Positions 24,621 through 36,460 are shown, numbered from the stretch's first letter. The stretch is 64,000 nt of DNA from Nymphaea colorata (GCF_008831285.2 NC_045138.2:20867934-20931933), one strand, 5' to 3'. Numbers and translations are program-made. The notes: generated from the letters alone by a model not told the origin.

Positions 24621-26191
24621 TCAGCCAAGTTGCATGGTGCAAAGGAAGTGGTCACTGATGAACAAAACCAAAGTACTCCAAGCTCTCACATCAAAAGTTT
24701 GAGCACTAGTGAGCAAGAAGACAACCAATCACATGAGACAGACACATCTACAAATGAGCGAATAGAAACTGCATCGCCTGAAGTAGGCATGACACCAACC
24801 TCCATACGGCAAATTGAGACACTTTCGATGCATGGAATAGTCAAGCCAAACCCACGGTATCTACTGTCATGCACATTACTTCCTACAGAGCCAGATTCTG
24901 TCAAAGAAGCCTTATCACATATGGGTTGGGCAGCTGCCATGAAGGAGGAGATTAAAGTACTTAAAACCACTGAAACATGGGATTTGGTACCTAGAGAACA
25001 TGCAAAACACATCATTGGATGCAAGTGGGTTTTCAAAGCCAATGTTAAAGTGGATGGAAGATTGGACAGGTTGAAGGCGAGGCTAGTGGCAAAGGGCTAT
25101 AGACAAATACCAGGGGTGGGCTTCATTGAAACATTTTCGCCAATCATTAAGCCAACTACAATCAGAATTATATTTACTGTTGCCTTGTCAAGGAAATGGA
25201 GAATACATCAAATTGACATTAAGAATGTCTTCCTCCATGACGATCTAGATGAACCTGTATACATGGATCAGCCACCAGGGTTTAGAGACCCAACTAAGCC
25301 TAACCATGTTTGTAAACTAGAGAAGGCTTTATATGAGTTGCGTCAATCTGCAAGAATGTGGTTTGACAAATTTAGCAATTTTTTGACTCATCACTATTCA
25401 TTTACAAAGGCGAGCATGGAACTATATGGCTGTTTTTATACGTTGATGATATTTTGATTACTGGTCATAGACAAGATACCATGACAAATTTTATTTCAAA
25501 AATTAGTTCTGCATTTGCTATGAAAGATTTGGGAGATGTCCATCACTTCCTAGGCATACAAGTGCAGTAAGAAAAAGATGCTATATTCTTAAGTCAAACA
25601 AGGTATGCAAAGGAAATTCTTCAGCGTGCAAACTTGAGTGATTGTAAGCCTAGCAGCACACCTATGGCAGAAACTCCTCATTGCAATAAGCCGAGCCCAT
25701 GTTTCCAAGATGCCACATTTTTTCGACGCATGGTAGGTTGTTTGCAATATCTCACCTTCACTCGCCCAGACTTGGTATACAGTGTCAATTTTGTATCACA
25801 ATACATGCAGTCACCATCTCAATTCCACTTTCAATTAGTTAACAAAATTCTCAGGCATGTGAAAGCCACTATAGACCATGGAGTGAGGATACAACCAACT
25901 GATTGCATGCTTCTTCAAAGGTTTTCTGATGCTGATTGGGCTGGTCCAATCACCCGATGTTCAACAACTGGATATGGTATTTATCTTGGGCCAAACTGCA
26001 TCTCATGGTCTGCTAAAAAACAGCCGACGGTAGCTCGTTCAAGCACAGAAGCAGAGTACCGTGCGTTAGCCTCTACAGCAATAGAGATAACTTGGATCAA
26101 TTATATATTGCGCGATATTGGGGTGAGTCTATCCATGACACCAATATTGTACTGTGATAATATGTCGGCATCAAGCAACAAGACTCGGTAG
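24621..26191 (+). pseudogene. Ty1/copia fragment: linker, RT, partial RNase H
   Basis: Begins in the linker after integrase, then RT: WAAAMKEEI, GCKWVFKAN, RLKARLVAKGY, VYMDQPPGF. A frameshift near 25420-25438 moves YVDDILITG (YVDD at 25439-25450) to another frame, and a stop occurs near 25570 (VQ-stop-EKD). RNase H starts with DADWAG, keeps SSTEAEYRAL, and breaks off after LYCDN. It lies directly after the gypsy fragment on the same strand. Confidence 0.85.
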
Positions 26192-29100
26192 GTCTTCTCC
26201 CTTTCCTGTCATCAAGTTCACTCTGCAGCCACCAATTATATATATATATATATATATATGATCGGTATAACCAAACCCAGATGAAGCAATTAATATTTCA
26301 AAGAGAAGAGAGAAAGAGATGGTCTGTTTTGAAACTCACATTGTCCCACATAATTTTATTTCCCATCCAGCCTGATCATGCTGACAAATTGATTAAGAAA
26401 GTGAGGTAAGAGTGTAATCCTTGTGTAACAACTATGGAAGCATCTGAAAGAGCTCAAAAAAGTATTTTAAGGAGGATCCTTAGAAACCACAAGCTTGCAT
26501 TCCACATTTGTTTAACTCAAACTTCATAGCTCACGTATGAAACTTCCCAATGCACAACTACTCAATTCCAGCTTCATACCTAAAAAATCCAAATTTCATA
26601 TATTACAGTATTGTACACCTCAACAGCTAGGTCACAAGAGGTGAGAAGCAACCGACTTTCTGTCACGTAGAGAAGCTCACACAATCACGTTCTTGAGGAT
26701 AGATCCTGTCACAAGATTTTCCAGCATTAGTGAGGCTGAAGAAAAGTACGGGACGGGTGAGGTTCTTAAAACTTTTGTTCCATTGCCTGTTTCCCCTGTT
26801 TGGGGGATAGTGTTGACGGAAACTTAAGAAAACAGTATGCCCCCTTTCCGTTCCGAGGTAGTGTGTCATCAAACAGAGCCATGGAACAATCTAACACAAT
26901 GTCTCAATTAACTTTGAATGCGGTTTTATGACAAAACGAGACTCAAGATCATGTTGGATTGGTACGCCTACAGTAGTTATCATTTCCATCTACCAAATAA
27001 ACTGGTTCGTGACAACACATTGTGATCAAGTTCTAGTTGTCAAGAAACCACAGTTACTAAGAGAACTGTTTTCTTCAGAAAATGGTAAATGTGATCACTT
27101 GCGGGATTCATACTTGACAAGCAGCTTCACAATCGAATTTGAATCTGAGCGTGACTTCCAACTGGAACCTGACGCAGTTCCGACCCAGATGTTATATTAG
27201 TCTGACCAATTTTGGAAAAAGGTGGGATAAATCGACGTCCAATTCCAAAACCGTAGAATCCGATTAGGTGGATGTCAGTAAGGGCTGGACCTACAGAAAT
27301 GGAAAAGGTGTGCAGTCGAACAATCAAGTTTGAATCCGAGTGTGATTCCAACTTGACTCTTTGCCTATTATAGTCAGTATTAAGGTAAAATGATTGAAAA
27401 ACCAAGAATGGTGGCTTCAACGAGAAGATTACAATCAACTGCCAGATAAAACCAAGAATGCTCGCCTTAACTCCGGAGAGCTCCGCTGCGTACAGCTTCG
27501 TGAAAATAGGATGCACAATCAGATCGACTATAAAATTTGAAAATGGTGATGGGAGTACACAGCCCATCACGTTAAGTGAGAATTTTTCTCAAGGTAAATT
27601 CTCAATTACCAGTTATGATCCTGCATCTCTTACAGGACCGGAGAACCTGCAGTTCCAATCTATGCTCCCGTTTGAACCGAGCTAATACAAAGGAAGGAAA
27701 CCAATAGCAAGAAAAAAAAAAACAGAAAAACTAATTAAATAGTATTACTTAACCAGGAGATGTCAGAGGCTAATCGAGACCAAAAAAAGCCAACAGTTTG
27801 TGATCTTTCAATAAGCCGATGAGAGGGAAATCCCTGACTCAATTTATGCCTCGTAACTAAGCTGGATGATGTGCTGGGGACATGCCCGCATCATCTAGCT
27901 ACTCAACAAGGCACGAACGAAACAAACCATACCAAGATTACAAGTCTTCACCCACCCCATCGAAGCAAGTTTTGGTGTATCAAAAAGTAAATGTCCGGAC
28001 ACATCTAGAAAAAGAACTGTACAAAATATCTCGTTCTTTCCCTTCAAACAATCTGGATGACTTTCCATAGAAAATCACATTTGTTTATGCTCCCGTCTGA
28101 ACCGAGCCATGAATGTACCAAAGTTCGGCTATTCAGGAAGCAATTTCAATGAATAGTGAAAATAACAGATAATTGAATTCAAAGGAAGTCCATGTCAAAG
28201 GCTGCTGCGAGATCAGAATATTGAACTATCTTCTGATCCCTCAATAAGCATCCCTTCATCAATCTATGCCTTGAAACTAGGCTGGATGATGTCTATGTAG
28301 ATGCCCGCATCATGAAGCCACTCAACAAGGCAAGAAGCTACAGATTATCATAACCTCACGTAGCAGCTTAGTTACACTCTCATCGAATAGACATGAGAAA
28401 GAAAAGGCAAAATTCATGTAAAGTGGCATCAGAGAAGACCTCGATATACAATATGGGAATTACAATGTAACACTTTAACAAAGTATGTCCATAAATCGAA
28501 GATTAGGTAGTCAAAATTCAAAAAAGTAATCAGTGCCTAGGGGTCACTTGGAAAGAAAAAATCAATCTAGAAAAACTTGTCTTCAAAATACTAAAATTTT
28601 TTTAAACAATCAATATAAGACAATAAGTGGTAACTAAAAACTTCAAGCATTTTACATTTTCATAATCATAACATGCATGTTGCTAACATAACATGCATGT
28701 TGCTAACATAATAGTTCTGCTTTGACAAAGAATCAGCAGTACGGACAACATCGATGATGGTATTTCGATGCTCAATTTACCTGAAAATTTCGTTGGCATG
28801 GTACAAATCAGGCAATGCAGGTGAGTAGGTAGAAGTTTGCTGGCTGGCCACAAAACCTTCGGTAATGATGACCGCAATGATCAAGTGAGCGTGTAACTGG
28901 CAGAAATGTTCAATACAGTAGCAGGTCTTCCGATCAGCGGAAGTACGCATGGAGTTTTGTAAGCTGACTGGTGTAAAAGAAGAATGCGCACGAGATTCTA
29001 CGCAAGGCTTCTGATGGAGCATGAAAAAGAAGCAGGGAGTTAGTGACACGGAAGAAACAAGCAACGGGAGGCCGTGCATTTATTTCCATGGAGAGAGTCG

Positions 29101-30268
29101 CACCGTTTGATTCCATCTAATTGATAAACTGGTTATGAATTAATCAATTAGACGGAACCAATTAGATAGATTCCTCTTCAGCTACTTGTAAAAGGAGTTG
29201 AGCCTTCTTATGGATCAATTGATCGGGTCTTTGTAGTAGGAGTAGATGGAATCGAGAGATCAGACAAGAGGTCCCAAGAAAGAGCCTCAGTGATCTTCCC
29301 CACGACATGGGAGAGCATAATACGCCTTAAAGTAAGTGATTAAGCACGACTAGAATGTGATAGAGGACAAACCACTGAGAGTTTCAATAAAATACGTGCA
29401 ACAAAACTTGCATAGAGTATGATGGAGTAGCAAACAAGCTGAAGACGGGGGTGTCCGAACGAAATAGTTAGTCCTTGTGATTGATTAAAGCACACAGGAA
29501 CCGATCAAGTATTCCAAGCTTTGTCAGGCTTGAGTTGTTCATCTTGCCATTAAAGCAACAGAAGCTGCAAGATCTATAATTTCCTGTTCTTGGGACACCA
29601 AGAACAAGACGCCACCTGTTCCTGGTGTTCAAAGAATGCAAATTGCTACATTTGTGTTAACGATGGGACAGACACTCCACTTAACGGAATTGTTGCTCTT
29701 CACCTTAATTTCATTGGTGTTCCTCTTCCTCAAGAAACTTTGGTGAACGCTGATTGTCAGGCATTGATTTTCAAAAATGGCCAACTGCCAAACTCGATTC
29801 TCAGGAGTAAAGTATTATCTCCGGTATAGAGAGGCTCTGTCTCACAGGTTACTACGGTTCCAGATGGAAGTAATTAGATTGGGGGCTTGGAGAGATCTAA
29901 GCAGCACAAGAGCATCGAACTAAACAAGAACCATGGGAGTTGACGTTCGATGAACCAAAATCCAATAATATTAGGACACTCGGCCAGACTCTTTATTTAA
30001 AATCTAACGAGTATTGACTATTCTAAACATAACATCATAAGAACACATCTTAGCTGAGCAAAATCTAGGCTTCAATTTGATAGAAGTAGACGGACAACAA
30101 AAATCAAAATCTCTAGACATCATGATATAGGAGAAGAACACTATCAGATCTTAAACAGCAATCATCAAACCCTAAAAGACAAACACTGAAGATTTCGGAA
30201 ACGTTCATCTTAGCGACCAAAAAAGAACAAATGAGATAAAAAGGACTGAAAGGAATGAACCGCCGACT
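26192..30268. other. Gene-poor interval between retroelement debris and eL27
   Basis: No recognisable gene on either strand. (TA)n at about 26237-26260. An imperfect direct repeat of some 430 bp runs from 27640-28070 to 28085-28400; both halves share a GCTGGATGATGT...GCCCGCATCAT block and a TATGCTCCCGT block. A 100-codon frame at 28777-29079 (minus) has no motif I know and is left uncalled. AACATAACATGCATGTTGCT is duplicated near 28667-28705. Confidence 0.5.
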
Positions 30269-30676
30269 TCAGAATCGGAGCTTGGTAAAGAACCACCTGT
30301 TCTTCCCGGATTTGAACCTCTCCTCGAAGCGGGCCTTAGCCTCCTTCGCGGCGGTGACCTTCTTATCATGGGACTGGAGGGCGTCGACCGTGATGACGTC
30401 CTTCAGATCGACGTCCAGGGTGTACCGGGTAGGCATGATGTGGTTGTAGTTCACAAGCTTGATGAAGACCTTCACACGCGACTTCTTGGCCGTCTTCTTC
30501 GCCGAGTCCTTGCGGATAACCTTCTTCGGGTACTTGAGGAGGCCGGCGACGAGGCAGTGGCCATAGGGGCGGTCGCGCGTCCCGTCGTCGAATGGCCGGA
30601 CGATCACCGCCTTCCGGCCCGCGAATCGGCCCTGGAGGATGATCACGGCCTTATTCTGCTTCAGAAACTTCACCAT
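30269..30676 (-). CDS. RPL27: 60S ribosomal protein eL27
   Basis: 135 codons plus stop, no intron. The protein has the eL27 N-terminus ([20 protein letters not shown], a KOW-type fold), the central [12 protein letters not shown] and the conserved C-terminus ending WFFTKLRF. Full length for plant eL27. I start at 30676; an in-frame ATG two codons upstream exists, but the family starts MVKF. The product is a structural protein of the large cytosolic ribosomal subunit. Codon use is GC-rich compared with its surroundings, as expected for a highly expressed gene. The upstream region has a CT-rich leader and a telo-box. Confidence 0.97.
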   Translation of the reverse strand: MVKFLKQNKAVIILQGRFAGRKAVIVRPFDDGTRDRPYGHCLVAGLLKYPKKVIRKDSAKKTAKKSRVKVFIKLVNYNHIMPTRYTLDVDLKDVITVDALQSHDKKVTAAKEAKARFEERFKSGKNRWFFTKLRF

Positions 30677-30747
30677 TTTCACTTCCTCTTTCTCTCTCTC
30701 GCTCGCCCGCTCTCACGCTACGGTCTGGAGGGAGGAGATACCAGAAG

Positions 30748-30756
30748 TTAGGGTTT
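30748..30756 (-). promoter_or_regulatory. Telo-box of the eL27 promoter
   Basis: The minus strand reads AAACCCTAA, about 75 bp upstream of the start codon. This motif is common close to the transcription start of plant ribosomal protein genes. Confidence 0.75.
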
Positions 30757-30877
30757 CTCTCCGGACAGGAGTAATTTACCTTATTGCCCAGACTAGTCTT
30801 TGTTAAAGACGAGGGAAGTCGATAATATAAAATTTCGGGTCTTTTAAATGAATCCGAGAACCATATCTGGCCCGACA

Positions 30878-30883
30878 AGCCCA
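30878..30883 (-). promoter_or_regulatory. Possible site II element
   Basis: The minus strand reads TGGGCT, fitting TGGGCY. Site II elements often accompany telo-boxes in ribosomal protein promoters. A related TGGGCA lies near 30785. Single short matches, so moderate confidence. Confidence 0.45.
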
Positions 30884-30899
30884 TCCTGCCCCATGAATT

Positions 30900-33246
30900 T
30901 TGTATATACAATTACAAAATTTAGTTTAACGGTATGAAAGCTTGTATTGATTCTGTGGGTGTTATGTTCCTGTGTTTTAAAATGATAGATCTCGACATCT
31001 AAGTTGAATGGTACACCGTTGCTATCGCTGACACCGACGCAGCTCAAGACCCCGAAAACATGATGAATGGGAGAAGCCTTCAGGCCCTTTTTTGACGTGG
31101 AATTAATACATTGCTTTCACCCGAACTAGGGTGCTTTTGAAGCTGTTTGGGGACGGTAAAATTTTATTATTTGCATTACGAACCTGTGTTAAAAAATAAA
31201 GCAGATTTAAAGTTTGAATTTGTTTTATTTTTTTAACCTTCATTCACGTCATGTAACTGGTGCCAAACAACCCCAAACTACAGATTTTATGTCTCATAAA
31301 ACATTTGGTCTACATAGATAAATCGGGACCGCAAGGAACTACAAAGATTTCCCGGCCTTTTCAAGGAGACGGTTTATCTCCAAAAATCTACCAATGAAGC
31401 TTACATCAGTTTCCCAATGTGCAAACACGGGCTAAGATACGTTCCCAAAAGGATCAAACCAATGAAAGATTGCATGATAGTGGTGACTATGATTCTAATC
31501 GTTAGATCTCTTTAATACCAAATCTTGGTCTCCGCAAAACCATTCAATCTCACTACCCATCTCTCTCCTTCACAGGTTAATGGTTAAAGCTACGATCTCT
31601 ATTAGGCATGTCCTCGGATTGATTTAAATCAAATATACCATTAACCTTATCAGCTTTTTTACATATTCACATATTCGGATTTCAATATGAACAAAAAAAA
31701 AAGTCATATCTAAATTCAAATCTGAAATATAATTTCACAATCTGAATTTGATTTTGTTATTCACATCCAAATCAAAATTTTGAACCAAATTTGATCAATC
31801 TTCATAATGGATATTTATATAAATCTAAATCTGATTCAATTCTGAATTTGATGAGATATTTATGTATATCTGAATCCAAATTTGATCAATCTTCATAATG
31901 GATATCTATTTAAGACTAAATCTGATTCAATTCTGAATTTGATGAGATATTTATGTATATCTGAATCCAAATCTAATTGAATATCATTTCTTTTAATGAG
32001 ATATTAAGGGAGAGTTTGAATGCCACCCTCTAAAACTTGGATTTTGTAAAACCAAGTTTTGTAGAAACTTGGTTACTTAACGAGCTTTTGCAACCTAGTT
32101 TGCATGTTTTGGTGACCAGGCGAAAAACCAAACTTAGGTTACATCATTTTTTATGTTTTGAGTTGCATCGGCACCAATAATAATAGTGGTGCACTGTTCA
32201 ACCTACGTACCATACTCTACCTCTTAACACAAAAATACACAAAAATGTGTAGCATCCACTGGAAACAAACTAGATGCGTCTCTTCACATGCTCGTAGCCC
32301 AACCAGATCCTACTTTTAAGCCTGGTTTGAGGATGAATGGTGCTCTTATTTGGTAATTTGAACCAAAAAACAGATTTAGTAAAACTACAGATTCTCAATA
32401 AATGGGTCTAGTTCTGTATCAAAAAGGAAATAAATAACGAAGCTTAGGTATATCTTAACCTGGTCCAAACAAGAAAGGGAGATCCATTTGAGTGTTTGCT
32501 CATGAAAATGGATATCTTTCTAGAAGGTCGGGCATGGTAAAGGGTCTTAATCCAAAAGATTTCACAACGTTGACACACGCATCCAAACGGACCAGCTCTT
32601 TCAACATGACTTGATCCATGTCTATGATCTGCAGGTTGTCTTTGGACTCGGTCCACGTGGGTTACATAATCCCCCGATTTTGGATATGGGTACGCTATGC
32701 TGACCCGAAAATTAGGCGTGGATCAAAACTCGATATCAGATTTGAGGTCTGATTTGTTGTGGATATCTACTCTGACGTAAAAGCTGGTCCATTTCTCGAG
32801 TTACTTCTAGCTAAATAAAGCGTGTCTAGTTAGGTTCAGGATCCATTTTCTCGCTCCAGCAGTGCTCGAATGCACACAGGGGCGGAGGGAGGGGGGTTGC
32901 CTAGGCCATGGTCCACCTCGACCAACGAAAAAAATATAATTTATATTAAAAAAATATAATTTTTTAATTACCCCATGTATTTTTTAGATTTGAATTCAGT
33001 TGGCCGTACCTGGATTCAGAGGTTGGACTGTCGGCCCACACCTGAAAAAAATCATAGTTCTGCCCCTGTCAAATGAAGTTTCTAAAACTTACAAATTTGT
33101 GTGACAAAACTTTTTCACAAATGATGTCTTCAATTCGTGTGGTTGTATGTTTCTGCAAAAATATGTTTGAGCAGGCTGGAATCAGGCTTAAGGGAGTCAC
33201 AGTTATGTATTAAATTGTGTTCCTTTCTGGCTTTTTCCGGATTGAT
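30900..33246. other. Gene-free interval with dispersed repeats
   Basis: No gene seen. 31600-31990 is an AT-rich repeat of the ATCTGAATCCAAAT type shared with 46140-46530, 46655-47065, 51429-51816 and 55920-56225. It has its own internal repeat: the TCTTCATAATGGATAT block occurs near 31800 and again near 31890. 32878-33069 is a possible hAT MITE. Confidence 0.55.
32878..33069. mobile_element. Candidate short hAT-type MITE
   Basis: Left end CAGGGGCGGAG. The right end read on the minus strand is CAGGGGCAGAAC. Length about 190 bp. No clean 8-bp duplication is visible, so the call rests on the termini. Confidence 0.45.
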
Positions 33247-33560
33247 CTAATAAGTGTAAGCTTTCAATGCATACCAATATCATAAAGAATGAATGCATTT
33301 CATTTCCATACAAAGAAAAATGTTTCAAATAGATTGCATGTCCATAAAGGTTGGAAAATTTCAAGATCTTCAAATATGTATGGTGTTGCGTGAACTGAGC
33401 TATAGTTGTTTGATATTTTTTTGGTATGAAAATAAAAGACATTAACATATATATGGTGCTTACATAAGCTATAATTATTTGAAACATTTTTCTTTGTATG
33501 TAAATAAAATGCATTCATTCTTTATGATTTTGCTATGCATTGCAAGCTGACACTTATTAG
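33247..33560. mobile_element. Foldback element with ~85-bp inverted arms
   Basis: The left arm (33247-33332, starting CTAATAAGTGT) is the inverted, slightly diverged copy of the right arm (33476-33560, ending CACTTATTAG). The spacer is about 145 bp. No target duplication recognised. Confidence 0.7.
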
Positions 33561-33852
33561 CCTTATGGTGGCTACTTAAACCATTTTTGTCAGAAGTCAT
33601 TCTGCCTTTTGAGTGTTTCATTCATATCACCGAATCATCTCCACGAATTCATATGAAACACGAAGGGAGATCTCCCCTCTATATATACATACATATGAGG
33701 GAGAGATCGATCGATCTTAAGAAAGGGAATTCGTTTATGAAGACAAGCAAGGAGATAGGAATGACGAGAAGAAAAGGCGCTCTCTCTCTCTATTTTCTCT
33801 CTGTACGGACGGCGGGATAAAAAAAAAAAAAAAAAAAAAAAAAAAGCTTCGT

Positions 33853-33941
33853 GCGCGACTTTAGCGCATCCAACGAATAGATTTTTCGTCAACTGCAACA
33901 CACGGCAAAAATTCTTGAGGATGGATGCGCTAAAGTCGCGC
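33853..33941. repeat. Perfect 19-bp inverted repeat (hairpin)
   Basis: GCGCGACTTTAGCGCATCC at 33853-33871 is exactly complementary to 33923-33941, with a 51-bp spacer. A poly(A) run of nearly 30 bases ends at 33845, just upstream. Shorter outer pairing (GCTTCG...CGAAGC) extends the stem imperfectly. Confidence 0.85.
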
Positions 33942-34045
33942 AGCGTGTTTGTCGCTCGAAGCTTCCTCCTTTCCCACTCTCCCTGTAGAGAAAGAATGTA
34001 CAGCGACAGGGCCTTGGATAATTTACCCTTCCAGCTGAGATCGTT

Positions 34046-35135
34046 CCGATAATGAGTTTTTAAAATTTTATTATTATTATTATTATATATATTTTTATTT
34101 ATTTAAAGATATACTTTTAAATTTAATTGGGTTGGGCTCCGGCTCGAGTTTTTCAAATCAAACTGGACCTAGGCCCTGGTTTTCCGACCCAAGTCTGAAT
34201 CATTATTAGGCCCGGCCGGCCCTATGCCTAGGCTTAATAACAATTTTAATTAAGGCATGTTGTATACAAAATTAGTATTCATAAACCTGTTAACATGCTT
34301 AGATTTTGTTTAAAATACATTTCAACAAGAGTTGCCTCGTTATCGTGTTGGATATATCAAATTCCTAATCCAAGGTGAGTCTCACGTGTATATTAGTTGT
34401 GAAAAAAAACATGATGGACATTATGAGGCAGGGAGCCAAAGGTCTCACCCAACCCTTTGTGTTTTAGAGTATAAGACATACTTTTGGTGCTTTGAGGTAC
34501 GCCTTTGGTTCAACTTGTGCATCAGTAATTCTCTTTCTATAGTACAGGTACAGGAGGTTGACGCTTGTGGCACTCAAAATAAAAATTAGCCACCTAACAA
34601 GTAAGGGCAGAACTAGAATTTTTTTTAACGGGAACCAAATTAAAGTTTTTAACTTTTGACTATGGCTGAAATATTATTTTTCAAAATGTCTATGTAAAAC
34701 GAGTGAAATTTTTTTAATTTACATGTATTTTTTTTTTTATTTCCAACCATTGTGCCAACCCCTTGAGTTCCCTTTCAATTTCCTTCTCACATGGATATCT
34801 CATTCTCAAAGTTTTGGTACACATTTCCTCAAGGTTGGCCTCTCATAAAAATATAAATAGTTTCTGATTTTTTTTCTAACAGATTTTTGGATGTCCCTTT
34901 CAGCTCTCTAAGACGGGATAGAGCTACAATTTGCGATTAACTACATTGGTAAGCATGCATGTCTCATGTCAACCCTTTCTCATCTAGTCACTTATGATTC
35001 AACTTCCTTAATTTAGAAAACGGTGTACTACTTAGTGGCGTAGCCACATTGTGGCTGGTGTTAGTGGCGTAGCCACATTGTGGCTGGTGTGGGCAGTTGC
35101 GCACACCAACCTCTTAAAAGTTTTTTAATCCCAAC
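34046..35135 (+). repeat. Segment duplicated from the intron 2-exon 3 region of an SDR gene
   Basis: Collinear with about 42944-44130 in copy C: the same GATAATGAGTTTTT start, the GC-rich block, the GGCATGTTGTAT and CATGCTTAGATTTTG stretch, exon 3, and the start of intron 3. The 34046 end lacks the left part of the hAT-like element that is complete at 42801. A 29-bp unit (TTAGTGGCGTAGCCACATTG...) is duplicated near 35033-35090. Confidence 0.75.
34883..34948 (+). pseudogene. TIC32-like: Orphan TIC32-like exon 3
   Basis: 66 nt compared with 80 nt in the intact copies. The first dozen bases, which encode NNAG, are missing after the acceptor AG, and a further deletion shifts the frame and brings in TAG. 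Followed by GTAAGC like the real exons. No other SDR exon lies nearby. Confidence 0.8.
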
Positions 35136-35868
35136 ATTTGGTATCAGAGCCTATGTTCTTCGTTAAATCGTTGATTTTTGGATGATTTTGTGCGTCGTTT
35201 CCCGTTCGCATGTTCCTCATTTGGTTCTTCGGCTGCAAGTTTTTCAAAAAAAAAAAAGAGGGGAAATGTTGGGATTTCTCCCTATAATGCATATACAAAA
35301 CCAAACGTATATACCCTAAACAGGATCATGCTCATGCTAAATCATTGAATTAAACAAAACCTTAAACTTAAAGCGAAAGCGTACCTGAATCTATCTGATC
35401 TAATGCACGGGAAGATCGCAACAGGGTCTTCCAGGGTACGTGCGGAGCGCTTGAGGTCTCTCTCAGATGGGGAAGAGGAAAACCCTAGAAATCAATGTTT
35501 CAGGCAACCATTGTACGACCCCAAGGACCACTACCATTTTATAATAAGGACAATTACGGATTCTACCCATCAAAGAGTCCGTAATTCCATACCGGTATCT
35601 ATACATTTCAAAATTACCTCATACCATCTAAAATGACGTAATATCCCAAAATGCAATCACTTAAGCGGATATTCACGTTAAGACAGCCATAATGTCTGAA
35701 ATTTCTTATAGACATATGCCGGCCCACCAAATGATATTACAATCTCCCACTTGGACCAAATATGTCTTTATATATTCAGACATTACACAAAATCTTAGCA
35801 TGAGCATAATCCTGTTTAGGGTATATACGTTTGGTTTTGTATATACATTATAGGGAGAAATCCCAACA
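35131..35868 (+). mobile_element. Defective short LTR element (TRIM-like)
   Basis: CCCAACA, the last bases of a lost 5' LTR, is followed by a perfect Met tRNA primer site at 35139-35151 (TGGTATCAGAGCC). The internal region is only about 115 bp and ends in an A/G-rich tract (35246-35266). A 602-bp LTR (35267-35868, TGTTGGG...CCCAACA) follows. No protein-coding sequence is present. Confidence 0.75.
35267..35868 (+). repeat. LTR with 74-bp inverted ends
   Basis: 35267-35340 is nearly a perfect inverted copy of 35795-35868 (two mismatches seen). Ordinary LTRs have only a few inverted bases at their ends. Confidence 0.85.
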
Positions 35869-36460
35869 GATGGAGGTCTGCAAGGCACAGGGATTCGTCT
35901 ACGGAATCATCCCTGAGAAAGGAAAACCCGTCAGCTACGCCTCTGATAATCTGCGCGCCTGGTGGAAGGAGAAGGTCCGGTTCGACCGGAATGGTCCTGC
36001 TGCGATTGCCAAGTATCAGGCGGAGAACGCTATTCCCGGAACCGACGAGGAAAGCCCGGCCATGGTCTCTACACCTCAGACTCTTTAGGAGCTACAGGAC
36101 ACCACGCTGGGGTCTCTGTTGTCTGCCCTTATGCAGCACTGCAAACTGCCTCAGAGGCGGTTTCCGCTGGAGAAAGGGTTAGCTCCACCGTGGTGGCCGA
36201 CCAGCAAGGAGGATTGGTGGCCTTAGTTGGGGCTGAGGAAGGACCAGGGTCCTCCCCCTTACAAGAAGCCTCACGACCTCAAGAAGGCATGGAAGGTTGG
36301 TGTGCTCACTGCTGTGATAAAGCACATCTCTCCAGACATGGACAAGATCCGGAGGCTTGTTCGGCAGTCGAAATGCCTGCAGGACAAGATGACAGCGAAG
36401 AAAAGTTCGACGTGGTCGGCTATGAAAGAAACCCTTGAGCTAAATGTCAAGCTCTTTTGA
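35869..36460 (+). pseudogene. EIL: EIN3/EIL DNA-binding domain fragment
   Basis: EIN3 and EIL proteins are nuclear transcription factors of ethylene signalling. The frame at 35870 starts [20 protein letters not shown], followed by [63 protein letters not shown] and [18 protein letters not shown]: roughly the first two-thirds of the conserved DNA-binding domain. One frame is kept throughout, but TAG replaces an expected CAG at 36086-36088 and near 36223. Similarity fades after about 36420. The N-terminal part is missing because the fragment begins exactly where the LTR ends. Not functional; the residual frame suggests recent capture or truncation. Confidence 0.9.

Noticed and set aside
27127-27570. 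147-codon minus-strand frame
   Set aside because: No motif known to me; overlaps local repeated sequence and lacks supporting signals.
28777-29079. 100-codon minus-strand frame
   Set aside because: No recognisable domain, no clear splice or promoter context. Kept as unassigned DNA.
30368-30751. 127-codon plus-strand frame opposite eL27
   Set aside because: Shadow of the ribosomal protein gene; no motif and atypical composition.
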